This document shows positions 8,078-16,967 of a stretch of DNA of 64,000 nt, one piece after another. Origin of the DNA: Elusimicrobiota bacterium (GTDB lineage: Bacteria; Elusimicrobiota; Elusimicrobia; F11); the NCBI GenBank assembly GCA_022072025.1, contig JAJVIP010000010.1, forward strand, positions 1 through 64,000, in the 5' to 3' direction. A program made the position numbers and the translations under genes. Position 1 is the stretch's first letter. Each line of letters starts with the position of its first letter. The notes under the pieces were generated by a model. That model saw nothing but the letters and a program-made list of their open reading frames with translations. It was not told the DNA's origin and did not search any database.

Positions 8078-10180
8078 CTATTCATGGTATTCGCTCTGAT
8101 TTTCATCGGTTTTGATCGTGATCCCCAGGAAACCCCGGCGGCGCTTGTCCCTCCACCGTTCAAACCCTCGTTTGAGCACCTCCTCCGAGAATTTTTGGAG
8201 GGTGCCGGGGTACTCGCCCCAGTTTTCAGCCCATAACTTCCACGAGCTGAATAGGTCTTCAGTGGTGCATCGAACGGAGGGATGCACAAAACAGTGGTCT
8301 TCCATCCACCGCCGCATGGCGTCTTGGGACTCGAAGTATTCTTCTGTGGCCGACAAAACGACCGCGGGGGGGTTGAGCCCCGTGCGTTGCCATTCCAAGC
8401 ACCCTTCCAACGCCCATCGCAGAATGCCATCCGATTCGCGGAGCAAGCGCTCCGGCAAAGTCTTGTCTCGTTTTTCTTGTGGAATTGTGACCGTGAACGG
8501 AATCAGGTGAAGCCTACGCCTCATAGCTTCGTCCACATCGCGGATAGCGGGCTTGTGGTTGCCCGCGATTAACAACTTGAACTGCGGCTTGTACTCGAAG
8601 AAATCTTGCCTCATGAACCGCGCCGATATTTTGTCGCCGCCCGTAAGCGACTTGATCCGCGACTCGGCCCACCTGCGGCCTTTCTCCACTTCAATCGCGG
8701 TGACAAGGCGCGCGCCCATGAGGTTCGCCAAATCTGTCGGATGCCGGTCGGATCGGGACTCCATGAAGGTGTCCATCGCAGCGTTGGTCGCGTAATCGCC
8801 AAGAATCGCCGCCAGCGTGTTCACGAACACCGATTTCCCGTTGGCTCCCGTGCCATAGAGAAAGAACAGCGCGTGTTCCGTGGTGACTCCGGTGAGCGCG
8901 TAGCCGGCCACCCGCGCCAGATACCGCTGAAGATCCTCATCGCCGCCCGTTACGTCACTCAAAAACGATTTCCAAGCGGGACAATCGCCCTTCGGAATGG
9001 CGTTCGACATTTTGGTCATGTAATCGGATCTGGCGTGAGGCAATGTCTCGCCTGTTTTCAAATCCAACACCCCGCCGCGCGTGTTCATCCTCCACATGTC
9101 CGCGTTCCATTGCTCGGATGTGGCCGCGTGTTTACGATCCGCTCGCGCCATGCGTTCCACTGCCGCAACCGTGGTCGCCCCCGCAACTTTGGCCGCGATC
9201 TTGGGTTTCTTGCATCGCGCCGATGCCGCACGGCAAATGAGACGCGCCAGATCGTAGGCTTTGAGCGTGGTTTCATTGCGCCAACAAGCGCCGTCCCACA
9301 TGAGCCACCGGCCCCACGCCGCGACGTATCGCCAATCTTCTGCGTGTTTCTCGGTGTACTCCAGGGCCAGCGCGTCGTCTGTGAAACCGGGTGGCCTGAT
9401 ATCCTCCTCTTCGGATTCTGAGTGCGTTCCGTTCTGGAATACCGGCGCGTCTTCCGGCGGATAACGGGCGATGCTCGCCGAGATGTTTTCGATTTCCTTT
9501 TCGTCCAATGGTGGGGAGCACCGCTTCTGGTTGACGGTTTTGAGCGCGGCGGCGATTTCGTCCGTCTCCAAACCGCGCCTCCGCATGGATCCGGCAAGGC
9601 TTGCCATCGTCGCGTTTCTTTCGCCTTCGGGGATCACGCCATTGGTGTGGCCGTTTGTGCCATTCAGAATTGGCGCGGCGTGATGCTCGCGGTTCTCTTC
9701 CATCTCCCTCACGACGCGCGGGATCGCGGCCAGTGGGTATTCCGAATCGAACCATTCGTAAGGAACGCCGTCGATGCTTGATCCGGGAGCGACAACGTAT
9801 CCGCTGTCAGCTTTGAGATCAACACCGGGCAGAAGCCCGTTCCGACTCTTCAATGGCTCCTCCAGCAAATAATAGAGATGCCATCCGCCGCTCGGCGTTT
9901 TCGCCATTAGGGTCGGCGTGATGCCTTTCACTTTTTCGATGGACTCTCGTCCCTTCGCGCCATTTTTAACGTCGATGTCGACCACGGCCAACTTGGAAAC
10001 CATGCCGGTGGCGATGCCGATGTTGGCGTCGGGGTATTTTTCCCACCACCGTTTGGCGGCGAACACAGATTTGGTGGCGTCTTTGAATCCATTCGGCGTC
10101 AGCGGACGTTTCGCATTGGGCGCAACGGGGAACACCGCCCAGCCAAGTTCGATGTAGGCGAGAGCTTGTTCCAAACTCAC
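8078..10180 (-). CDS. PriPol primase fused to D5/SF3 helicase
   Basis: Phage replication protein of 700 aa. The N-terminus is a bifunctional primase/polymerase domain (GWAVFPVAPNAKRP; metal Asp in VVDID at 68/70; His in GGWHLYY at 98-104). The middle links to a D5-type N-terminal domain. The C-terminus is an SF3 helicase with Walker A GTGANGKS (443-450), Walker B-type RLVTAIEVEKG and sensor LLIAGNHKP. It would both prime and unwind phage DNA. The GTG start overlaps the upstream helicase stop (GTGA). All key motifs are intact. Confidence 0.9.
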   Translation of the reverse strand: MSLEQALAYIELGWAVFPVAPNAKRPLTPNGFKDATKSVFAAKRWWEKYPDANIGIATGMVSKLAVVDIDVKNGAKGRESIEKVKGITPTLMAKTPSGGWHLYYLLEEPLKSRNGLLPGVDLKADSGYVVAPGSSIDGVPYEWFDSEYPLAAIPRVVREMEENREHHAAPILNGTNGHTNGVIPEGERNATMASLAGSMRRRGLETDEIAAALKTVNQKRCSPPLDEKEIENISASIARYPPEDAPVFQNGTHSESEEEDIRPPGFTDDALALEYTEKHAEDWRYVAAWGRWLMWDGACWRNETTLKAYDLARLICRAASARCKKPKIAAKVAGATTVAAVERMARADRKHAATSEQWNADMWRMNTRGGVLDLKTGETLPHARSDYMTKMSNAIPKGDCPAWKSFLSDVTGGDEDLQRYLARVAGYALTGVTTEHALFFLYGTGANGKSVFVNTLAAILGDYATNAAMDTFMESRSDRHPTDLANLMGARLVTAIEVEKGRRWAESRIKSLTGGDKISARFMRQDFFEYKPQFKLLIAGNHKPAIRDVDEAMRRRLHLIPFTVTIPQEKRDKTLPERLLRESDGILRWALEGCLEWQRTGLNPPAVVLSATEEYFESQDAMRRWMEDHCFVHPSVRCTTEDLFSSWKLWAENWGEYPGTLQKFSEEVLKRGFERWRDKRRRGFLGITIKTDENQSEYHE

Positions 10181-11895
10181 GATGAAACTCCGACAGGGAT
10201 GGCGGGCTCGGAGCGGTTGCGTCTTTGAAATGTGTTCAACGCCCGCATGATCTTTTGATGGTTGAACCGCAGGTTCAGAAGACAGGACGCTTTGTACCGC
10301 GTGATGGGGCCCTTCAACACCTCATGCGGCAAATATTGAAGTTGTTTCGGAGTGGGCGGACTTTGAAGCCATCGACGAGATTTGTGCGCCGCCTCTTCTG
10401 TTTCATTTGAGTTCATCCAATCGTCGGCGGAAGCGAGGCACGCGACGCGGTCGCCCACATACAAAACTTGAGGCCATTGACCTTCGGCGCCGCCCACCGC
10501 GTGACACAGGCCGTTCATCTCCAGCACAACGCTCCACGCCACAAACCCCGTGGCCGCGAGAATTGATCCGTCGCCATTCACGTCGCACCATTGGAAGGAC
10601 GATCGCGCGAGAAGATCGATCTCGGTCATCTCGAACTCGTCCAGTGTTTTCTCTTTGGCGACGGGGAATTCGTGGCCGCAGAACGGGCACTCGCGCACCC
10701 GAATGGGAACCTCTGCCTCGCATTCGGGACAGATTTTTAAAGGAGGAACGCCGGAACGCTCTTTGTCCTCCTTCTCATGATCATCCAAATCAATGTCTTG
10801 TTCCAGCGAGCCGTGCGTAAGCGCCGACGTTCCAAAATCCAAAACAACGCAATCGGTTTTGACGAGGCCCGGATAGCGGTCCGGCTCGATTTTTCTTAAC
10901 CCGCGCCCAACCATTTGGACGAAGGTGGATTTGTGGGAACAGGGACGCAGCAGAACCACGCAGGAAATGGGTGGGCAGTCCCAGCCTTCGGTGGCCACCG
11001 CGACGTTCACCAATACCTGGGTTTCACTGGAGTCCAGCCGCTGGAAAACGGCCTCGCGCTCCGCGTCCGGCGTTTCGCCGGTCACCATCTCCGCAGTAAC
11101 GCCCGCCGCCACAAACGCCGCCAACACATGTTCCGCATGAGCAATGGTGGAGCAGAACACGACCGTTCTTCGTTCGGCTGCTTTCTCCCGCCAATGACGC
11201 ACAATGGCGTCGGTGATCGGTTTTCGGTCCATGATCATCGCTACCTCGTTCATGTCGAACTCGGAAGCGAGCCGGCGCACGTTTCTCAACTCCTCTTGTA
11301 CGCCGAGATCAATCACAAACGTGCGGGGCCGAACCAATTGGCCGGACGCGATCATCTCCCCCAATGTGATTTGGTCGGCGCAGTTGTTGAAAATGTTTCG
11401 GAGCGATTTTCCATCTCCGCGATTGGGAGTGGCGGTCACCCCGTAGATCTTTATGCTTTTGTTCTTTTCTTTGGCCGCGTCGATGATGCGCCGATAGGTC
11501 GCGGCTTCCGCGTGGTGCGCTTCGTCTACCACCAGCAAATCCAGCAGAGGCATCTGAGACAAATTGTTTTCACGCGAGAGCGTCTGCACCATCGCGAACA
11601 CCGCGTCGCCGTCCCACGACTTCGCTTTCGCGTCAACCACCGAAACATTCAGATGCGGATTAACCTTGCGAAACTTGTCCATGTTCTGCGCGGTGATCTC
11701 ATCCCGATGGGCGAGAATCGCCGCCTTTGGATTACCAACCCTTCCGCCGTGACCATTGAGCATCTGGCCGATCACGGCGGAAAGCATGATGGTTTTACCG
11801 GAACCCGTCGGAGCCACGCCGAGCGTGTTGCCCCGTTCAAGAAGCGCTTTGACGCTCTTCTCGACGAATTCCTTCTGGCGTACGCGAAGTATCAT
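10177..11895 (-). CDS. phage SF2 DEAH helicase
   Basis: DNA helicase of 572 aa: motif I APTGSGKT (28-35), motif II DEAH (124-127), motif III VTATPNR, motif VI QMVGRGLRK. A C-terminal zinc ribbon follows (CPEC then CPFCGHEFP, near residues 390-410). This is the RAD3/UvsW-like type that remodels forks and recombination intermediates in phages. It lies between the DUF669/Sak4 recombination genes and the primase, which supports a replication-recombination role. The start has a weak ribosome site. Confidence 0.85.
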   Translation of the reverse strand: MILRVRQKEFVEKSVKALLERGNTLGVAPTGSGKTIMLSAVIGQMLNGHGGRVGNPKAAILAHRDEITAQNMDKFRKVNPHLNVSVVDAKAKSWDGDAVFAMVQTLSRENNLSQMPLLDLLVVDEAHHAEAATYRRIIDAAKEKNKSIKIYGVTATPNRGDGKSLRNIFNNCADQITLGEMIASGQLVRPRTFVIDLGVQEELRNVRRLASEFDMNEVAMIMDRKPITDAIVRHWREKAAERRTVVFCSTIAHAEHVLAAFVAAGVTAEMVTGETPDAEREAVFQRLDSSETQVLVNVAVATEGWDCPPISCVVLLRPCSHKSTFVQMVGRGLRKIEPDRYPGLVKTDCVVLDFGTSALTHGSLEQDIDLDDHEKEDKERSGVPPLKICPECEAEVPIRVRECPFCGHEFPVAKEKTLDEFEMTEIDLLARSSFQWCDVNGDGSILAATGFVAWSVVLEMNGLCHAVGGAEGQWPQVLYVGDRVACLASADDWMNSNETEEAAHKSRRWLQSPPTPKQLQYLPHEVLKGPITRYKASCLLNLRFNHQKIMRALNTFQRRNRSEPAIPVGVSS

Positions 11896-11913
11896 GGAAC
11901 GCGGCCGCCGTAA

Positions 11914-12396
11914 TTAGAACTTCAAGTCGGGTTGAGACGAAGCCGCGGCCGCCGCCGGTTGTTGAGGCGCGGGAGTTGGCGAGGCGGGTTTTGATTGCGC
12001 GGGTTCTTCGCCCTCCACAAAGAACTTGGAAACCTTGTTTCGCTTCTTGCCCTCGTACTCATCCACGATGACGTGAGCGCGGCAGTATTTGTGGAGATAT
12101 TCGTCGGTATCGAAATCGAGCGAGCCATCGTACGGCAATCCCAGCGCGTGGTTCACGCGAAGCCAGATGCCATGCCCGGGTTGTTTGGCGGGAATGAAGG
12201 TCACCGTGTGGAAACAACGGCCCACCGTCTTTCCTTCGAAAGTCATGATGTCGAAGGTGAGATCAACCTTTTGGCGTTTTGTTTCGTTGGTCAGGCCGTC
12301 TGTTTTATCAATGACCTCGACGATGTAATCGCCTTCCGGGGCCAGCGGGAAACCCGCGCTTTCTTCTTTGGCGTCTGCTTCTATTTGAACTCTCAT
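11914..12396 (-). CDS. DUF669-like single-strand-binding phage protein
   Basis: 160 aa. The pattern [26 protein letters not shown], and a C-terminal [11 protein letters not shown] followed by a Pro/Ala/Gln-rich acidic-ended tail resembles the DUF669 family, small OB-fold-like proteins found with Sak4 and helicases in phages. The disordered tail ending DLKF recalls the protein-interaction tip of SSB. It overlaps the Sak4-like gene by ATGA. A single-strand DNA-binding role is inferred from family context. Confidence 0.7.
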   Translation of the reverse strand: MRVQIEADAKEESAGFPLAPEGDYIVEVIDKTDGLTNETKRQKVDLTFDIMTFEGKTVGRCFHTVTFIPAKQPGHGIWLRVNHALGLPYDGSLDFDTDEYLHKYCRAHVIVDEYEGKKRNKVSKFFVEGEEPAQSKPASPTPAPQQPAAAAASSQPDLKF

Positions 12397-13202
12397 GATT
12401 TGCCTCCTGCGGTGGCGTTCGCCACATCTTTTTGGATTGGATTGGTTGCGGTCGGTTTGAAGACGGCCTCGAATGCGGAATAAGGATTCTCGCGAGGGAG
12501 CATGATGGTTTTGTCGTTCAGCTCGTCAACGCGGGAGCCCCATGTTCCGAGCGGTCCGCCTTGAAAAGTGACGTAATAGGCGGTTCCGGATCCCAGCGGT
12601 TTTTTGAAGACGTAGCCGATCATGTCCGCCTGCGCCGCGACAAACGCTCCAGCCTTGCCAGGCATGTTGATCCCGGCCGGCGTGATGGGATTACCGTTCG
12701 CGTCCAGCTTCGGCTCTTTGCAATGTGCGATCAGGATCACGAGCTTCTTCGACGCCTTGAGGAATAGCGTCAGGCTTTCGACGCGGCGGCGATACTCGCC
12801 CCACAACTCGAAACCATCGACGCCTTGTTTTCTCTCGGTGATGGTTTCAAGGCCACGCGCATGAGCGATCTCGTCCTCAAGCCAATCGCTCAACACGTCA
12901 ACCGTGTCGATCACAATCGTCTTGATGGACGGTTCTTTCACAACCGCCTTCAACACGTCGCGGAATGCGTTTAAGTCCTCGATGTTGTGGATCCGGCCCG
13001 ATACGCGATCACCGCCGCTCGTCTCAAGTTCCAAAACGTAGGAATCGGGAAACGATCCGGCGAAGGTGGACTTGCCCGATTTCGGATGACCGACCAAGAT
13101 AAATAGACCTTCCGATGGGAGCCCGGTTTTTGGTTTGGTTCGGTACGGAACCAACACCGGCCCCGGACTTTTTGCCTCTTCTGATTTCTTTTCTGCTGTC
13201 AT
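12393..13202 (-). CDS. Sak4-like RecA-fold ATPase
   Basis: 269 aa with Walker [10 protein letters not shown] (38-46) and a Walker B-like strand [16 protein letters not shown], followed by a Gly-rich segment with PGKAGAF. This is the compact RecA-core layout of phage Sak4/AAA_24 proteins that promote single-strand annealing together with a phage SSB. ATG 13202 has an ideal AAGGAGG site. Neighbours on both sides (DUF669 and a PD-(D/E)XK nuclease) form the expected recombination trio. Confidence 0.8.
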   Translation of the reverse strand: MTAEKKSEEAKSPGPVLVPYRTKPKTGLPSEGLFILVGHPKSGKSTFAGSFPDSYVLELETSGGDRVSGRIHNIEDLNAFRDVLKAVVKEPSIKTIVIDTVDVLSDWLEDEIAHARGLETITERKQGVDGFELWGEYRRRVESLTLFLKASKKLVILIAHCKEPKLDANGNPITPAGINMPGKAGAFVAAQADMIGYVFKKPLGSGTAYYVTFQGGPLGTWGSRVDELNDKTIMLPRENPYSAFEAVFKPTATNPIQKDVANATAGGKS

Positions 13203-13231
13203 TTTGTCGCCTCCTTAATTGATGAGTGAAT

Positions 13232-14005
13232 TCAAAACATGAAATGCGGTTTATCGAGCGCCTCTTTGAGGCTCTTCGCGGCCAGAAAGGCTTGGAAAGA
13301 AAGGTTGAGGTCGAAGAGTTCTTTGGCCTCGAAATCGATGGGCGGTTTTTTCCCGAAGCGGACGATGATCGCCTCCTCAACCGGAAGGCCGAAGGTTTCG
13401 CGGAACGCCTGTGCGTAGGCGGCAACTTGGAGCGCGTATTCGGTCCAGATGCCGGATGAGGTTTTCCAGTCGAGAATGATGAGCTTGCCGTTCCGCCGGC
13501 CGAGCGCGTCCAAACTCCCGCCGAATCCGTGTTCAACGCTAGCCACTTTGGTGTCGCCCATGACCAATTCGATGCCGGATTTCATCCACCAGTCCCGGAA
13601 GGATTGGACAGGCCCCTCGATCGCCTCCGGGACTGACTCGGGTTCTTTGCCGTGGATGATGAGATCGATAAAAGCGTGAGCTTGGGTGCCCAGGTCAGCG
13701 GCTTGATCTTTGATTTGGTCGGGACGTTTCTTGGCTTCCTTGAGGATGGTTTCAATCCACGGCTTATTCAGAATGATCTTCGCGATATCTTTTCCATCGA
13801 GACGTTTGATGAGAGCGGACTCAACGGAGGCGAGCGCTTCTTTTTTTGCCCACGGAACGAGGGCGGGTTTGTTGATCACCGAAAGGAATCCCGTGACGCT
13901 GGGGTAACGAACCGCAACGTCATGGGACGACACGTCATACAGATGTTGCTTTCCCTGAATGATGAGATCGACGCGATATTTCGGCAGGAGCAAAGGAGGG
14001 TTCAT
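13232..14005 (-). CDS. PD-(D/E)XK exonuclease, Cas4/RecB type
   Basis: The core GGSLDALGRRNGKLIILDWK contains the catalytic Asp, a turn, and the D-x-K of the PD-(D/E)XK fold, with a preceding GTQAHAFID helix and a following YALQVAAYAQAF, as in RecB/Cas4-like phage exonucleases. It would resect ends for the Sak4-like annealing protein. ATG 14005 (AAAGGA ten bases upstream) is chosen over ATG 14026, which would overlap the previous gene. The product is 257 aa. Confidence 0.8.
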   Translation of the reverse strand: MNPPLLLPKYRVDLIIQGKQHLYDVSSHDVAVRYPSVTGFLSVINKPALVPWAKKEALASVESALIKRLDGKDIAKIILNKPWIETILKEAKKRPDQIKDQAADLGTQAHAFIDLIIHGKEPESVPEAIEGPVQSFRDWWMKSGIELVMGDTKVASVEHGFGGSLDALGRRNGKLIILDWKTSSGIWTEYALQVAAYAQAFRETFGLPVEEAIIVRFGKKPPIDFEAKELFDLNLSFQAFLAAKSLKEALDKPHFMF

Positions 14006-14009
14006 AACG

Positions 14010-14309
14010 TCACTGTTCCTTTGCATGATTCAGGTTCTCGTCCCGGTCGATTCGCTCAACGCTAAATGCACCTTCGCCGAACTCACGCGTGACGTGGGAC
14101 GTGAAGATTTGAGCGATGTGCTGACCCACATCCGTCCCTTTGTCGATGACGCACACTTTCTGGACGCGGTCAAAGTAGAACGATGCGTCCAGCCGGACTT
14201 TTGACTTCCCGAAAACGCTCTCCGTGTCGAACACGGACCAGAAGAGCGTTTCCTCTATGTCCTTCGACGGTATGTCGGCGCGGAATTGGAATCGATAAAG
14301 TTCGTTCAT
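14010..14309 (-). CDS. phage protein of unknown function
   Basis: 99-residue mixed charged protein (MNELYRFQFRADIPSKDIEE start). It ends just before the exonuclease gene and is in the same early operon. No Cys cluster, signal peptide or membrane segment is visible, and no family was recognised. The alternating hydrophobic pattern suggests a small alpha/beta fold. Confidence 0.6.
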   Translation of the reverse strand: MNELYRFQFRADIPSKDIEETLFWSVFDTESVFGKSKVRLDASFYFDRVQKVCVIDKGTDVGQHIAQIFTSHVTREFGEGAFSVERIDRDENLNHAKEQ

Positions 14310-14366
14310 GGTTATGCCTTCACCACAAACAAACGGGTTCTTTCTGCAATCTGACGCGTCTATTTT

Positions 14367-14960
14367 TTAGACGTAGGTTTTGAGACCTCGCTTATAAAAG
14401 ACTTTCCGTAGGCGTTCGATTTCACGATTCAGCGTTGTCCGCTTCATGTGGAGGGCCCGCGCCGCATCGCTGATGTTCGTTCCCGACAACAAAAGCTCGC
14501 AAACCCGCTTTTGGACGGAATTCAGATCCTGAAAAACCGCCCGGAGGTCGAACTGGAGATCCTTTTCCTCATGAATCACCAGCTTTTCCATGCGGCGAAA
14601 GATGAATTCCTCATCCACGATTGCTTTGCCTTCGTCTTCCAACCCGGCCTCACTCACATTGTGAATCGATTCACTGAATAAATGCACCTTCCGCTTATCA
14701 GCATGCACGGCGTCGATCATGTCCCGAACATAGTTGTCGAGAATCCGGCTCATCACGGTCCTCTCCGAAGCCGTGATTTCGGTCCATCCCATCGTCGTTT
14801 CACGCTTCAAATGAATCTGGAGCAGAAGATCCTGTCTGAGATCTTCATAGTCCCCCGGTGTGAATCCGTGCTTGCCGACTAATCCCTTCGCCTTTCCTTC
14901 TGCCAACGCCAACTCCCATTGCGCGAACGCAACGTATCCGACCCGATTTTTGTCTGGCAC
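14367..14960 (-). CDS. phage sigma-70-like regulator
   Basis: 197 aa from GTG 14960, which has an excellent GGAGGA seven bases upstream; a longer frame to 15008 lacks a site. The N-terminal half has DYEDLRQDLLLQIHLK, similar to the region 2 helix of sigma factors. The C-terminal half, SVQKRVCELLLSGTNISDA followed by ARALHMKRTTLNREIERL, is a region-4 helix-turn-helix. It heads the early operon, so it may be a phage sigma or late-gene activator. Region 2 promoter-melting residues are not obvious, so it could bind DNA without core polymerase. Confidence 0.65.
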   Translation of the reverse strand: MPDKNRVGYVAFAQWELALAEGKAKGLVGKHGFTPGDYEDLRQDLLLQIHLKRETTMGWTEITASERTVMSRILDNYVRDMIDAVHADKRKVHLFSESIHNVSEAGLEDEGKAIVDEEFIFRRMEKLVIHEEKDLQFDLRAVFQDLNSVQKRVCELLLSGTNISDAARALHMKRTTLNREIERLRKVFYKRGLKTYV

Positions 14961-15009
14961 CTGCGCCTCCTCCGGGTCGGATCCGGATGGAGGTGGGCCC
15001 AAACGCAAA

Positions 15010-15057
15010 GGAGCCCAGTCGCATCAGGAACAAACCCTGATTGCGCGACTGGGCTCC
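15010..15057 (-). other. very strong hairpin upstream of the sigma-like gene
   Basis: GGAGCCCAGTCGC (15010-15022) pairs with the complement ending at 15057, extended by an inner ATCAGG/CCCTGAT stem, with a six-base loop. On the minus strand it is followed only by a short T-rich stretch (TTTGCGTTT), so it could be a weak terminator, an attenuator, or a protein-binding site in the leader of the early operon. Confidence 0.6.
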
Positions 15058-15171
15058 AGCGTGGCTTTGGCCGAAAGGCTCTCGCCTGCTTTTGGCTCTG
15101 TTAGAATCGCTTAAGTGATTTTTGAAGCGGCACGGGCGCTATGGCTCTGACCGCTAAAATTATTTTTCTCT

Positions 15172-15405
15172 CTAAGTCTCTCCCTGTGTGCTCGATAAAT
15201 CCGTGAGCTGGTAGAAAGCCATCAATTGAGGCGTCAGCATTTCGTTCGCGGTCCGAAACCATTGACGACACCTGTTGCACCACGTAACGGTCCAACCACT
15301 CCCACCAAGATGAGATCGAGTGGGACGCTGGCATCCGGGGCAAACGATGCGCATGGCGCCGCGAACCTGCGCGGGCAAGTGATGGTGTTTGTCGTTTTCT
15401 TCCAT
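15172..15405 (-). CDS. small zinc-ribbon protein
   Basis: 77 aa with CPGC (residues 22-25) and CNRC (43-46), a standard four-Cys zinc ribbon, and a His-rich N-terminus. ATG 15405 lies 13 nt past the T-tract of the terminator that ends the cargo operon, so transcription probably needs its own promoter or read-through. Small zinc ribbons of this kind are common in phage early regions. Function unknown. Confidence 0.55.
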   Translation of the reverse strand: MEENDKHHHLPAQVRGAMRIVCPGCQRPTRSHLGGSGWTVTWCNRCRQWFRTANEMLTPQLMAFYQLTDLSSTQGET

Positions 15406-15417
15406 TGGTTAGGCAAT

Positions 15418-15453
15418 AAAAAAGGCCGTCATCCGATGAGATGGACGACAGCC
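15418..15453 (-). terminator. intrinsic terminator of the sigma/Panacea/TGT-like operon
   Basis: On the minus strand GGCTGTCGTCC pairs with GGATGACGGCC over 11 positions (two G-T pairs) with an 8-nt loop and is followed by six T. It lies 39 nt after the stop of the 62-aa gene. Confidence 0.8.
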
Positions 15454-15492
15454 TCCGTTTTCCGGTCAGCCGTGCTTAGAGATGATTACAGC

Positions 15493-15681
15493 TCAGAGAA
15501 ATTTGATTTTCTTTTTCACGTATTCCGCAGAAACAGGAATGCCGTTTTGTACCTGTACCTTTGCCAGTTCGCCGTGATTAAGATCCTGACAATGGTTAAT
15601 GAATTTTATCCAAGCCGCGTGTAATTCGCTGGGCTCGTCGTTTCTCTTTTTATCGAATTGATATGCGTCCTTGGTTTCCAT
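15493..15681 (-). CDS. 62-aa protein, last gene of the cargo operon
   Basis: ATG 15681 is preceded by GGCGGAGGAAAGTGGAC, a strong ribosome site lying inside the end of the TGT-like gene, which this gene overlaps by 76 nt in another frame. The product has a charged N-terminus (METKDAYQFDKKR), a Trp/His-rich middle (AAWIKFINHCQDLNHGEL) and a basic tail ending in VKKKIKFL. It resembles no family I can name. Its coupling and position before the terminator argue that it works with the three upstream genes, for example as an accessory or immunity factor; this is inference. Confidence 0.65.
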   Translation of the reverse strand: METKDAYQFDKKRNDEPSELHAAWIKFINHCQDLNHGELAKVQVQNGIPVSAEYVKKKIKFL

Positions 15682-16967
15682 GTCCACTTTCCTCCGCCAT
15701 CTAGGCCAAAATCCTGCAGGGTGTCTGCCCAGATTTTTAAATGGTTCGCTTCGGCAACTTCTGACGTCTCGGCGAGGCGGGCTGCGTCCTTGATGCGGAA
15801 GCACACGTCCTCAAGAGAGTGACTGGCCACGCGGTTCATTTCGTTTCGCTGGACGTTTAGAAAATGTCTTTCGCAAAACCCCGGGCGGCTCATAACAGAG
15901 ACAAATGACTCGAGCCTCGTGCCGTAGGCTTCGGAACAAAGTCGGCACTGGCATCGGAACTCCGGCACCGCCATTAGAATTCCGAGCGCTTGGTTCAGCT
16001 TGTACGCACGATGAAGTGGTCCGATATAGAACTTGGGTTGCACCTCGGGCGGAGGAGCCCAGCGATACGAGGACAAGTTTCGATAAGACTTGAAGGAAAG
16101 ATCGCAAGAAAACGCCGAAAGACCGTAGTTCGATAACAGAATTGAAAGAAACCCACCGTAGATTTTGACGATTGGGTGCTCCGCGTCCGAGAGTCCGGAG
16201 ATCAACCGTATAAGTCCTCTAATGTGCGCCGGCGATGCCTTTTCCTCCTCGAACCCGTTCACCCACAAAAACGTCCCGTCTGCTTCGGTGGCCGAAAAAT
16301 CCCGAACAATTCTTTCAATCGAGGCAAAATCCGCTAGGCACCCAGGCGTAAAGCAGATCCCTTGATAAAGCCTTTCTCCTTGTTGCTTAAATTTTCGTGA
16401 CATCTGGAATAGCTTGAGGGTTCCGTCGTACCAATCGTCGCCGACTTTCTTAATGTGAAAGAAGGGAGCAATCAGCACCGCTGGCTTTACAGCGTAGCTT
16501 TGAAAGCGACCGCTATCCCCTGCCAGCAGGTCATATTTGTCGAGAGGCGCTTGTGAAAAATCCAACTGTGGCGACGAAAGCTTTGACCGTTGAAATTCAA
16601 GACAGTTTTCTGAGATCTCCTGGAGAATGCCTGTCTGGGTCGTAATGTCCTTCGCGAAGACCTTCACCTTCCCGACTCGCTGTTCAAGGAACGCGCTATA
16701 CCGCGATGCGACCGTTCGAAGCGAATTTCGGACGCCTGGCTTGTCCCTCTGCGTGACGTGCTTGGGATCGAGCCCGAACATATAAAGCATCGGCTCTACC
16801 CAAAACGGTTTCCGTAATCCGCGCACCACCTCTTCAAGCGATTTAGCGAGCGTTGCGCCTACCTGAAACCCATCAAGAAGCGGAGCCGCGTCGATGATTA
16901 CCTTCTTGTCGCTGACGCGAGGATGAAGGAAAATTCTGAACGTTCCGCGGGGATCACTTTTCTGCAT
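15606..16967 (-). CDS. TGT/DpdA-like protein of the cargo operon
   Basis: 453 aa from ATG 16967 (GGGAGG five bases upstream; overlaps the previous gene by 14 nt). The C-terminal part holds CQCRLC (Cys 339, 341, 344) followed 24 residues later by a His (368, in CERHFLN). This is the C-x-C-x2-C...H zinc site of tRNA-guanine transglycosylases, where the spacing is about 26. The preceding GGFLSI and SYRNLSSYRW segments fit the late strands of a TIM barrel. TGT enzymes swap guanine for a 7-deazaguanine in tRNA; the DpdA branch does so in DNA. No preQ0 synthesis gene is near, so the substrate is open. The N-terminal 200 residues are poorly conserved relative to classic TGT. Family call is moderate. 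Confidence 0.5.
   Translation of the reverse strand: MQKSDPRGTFRIFLHPRVSDKKVIIDAAPLLDGFQVGATLAKSLEEVVRGLRKPFWVEPMLYMFGLDPKHVTQRDKPGVRNSLRTVASRYSAFLEQRVGKVKVFAKDITTQTGILQEISENCLEFQRSKLSSPQLDFSQAPLDKYDLLAGDSGRFQSYAVKPAVLIAPFFHIKKVGDDWYDGTLKLFQMSRKFKQQGERLYQGICFTPGCLADFASIERIVRDFSATEADGTFLWVNGFEEEKASPAHIRGLIRLISGLSDAEHPIVKIYGGFLSILLSNYGLSAFSCDLSFKSYRNLSSYRWAPPPEVQPKFYIGPLHRAYKLNQALGILMAVPEFRCQCRLCSEAYGTRLESFVSVMSRPGFCERHFLNVQRNEMNRVASHSLEDVCFRIKDAARLAETSEVAEANHLKIWADTLQDFGLDGGGKWTWKPRTHINSIKRETTSPANYTRLG

Noticed and set aside
8606-9421. Plus-strand frame opposite the primase-helicase
   Set aside because: Shadow; composition is Arg/His-rich with no domain.
10915-11913. Plus-strand frame opposite the SF2 helicase
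   Set aside because: Shadow of a gene with clear helicase motifs.
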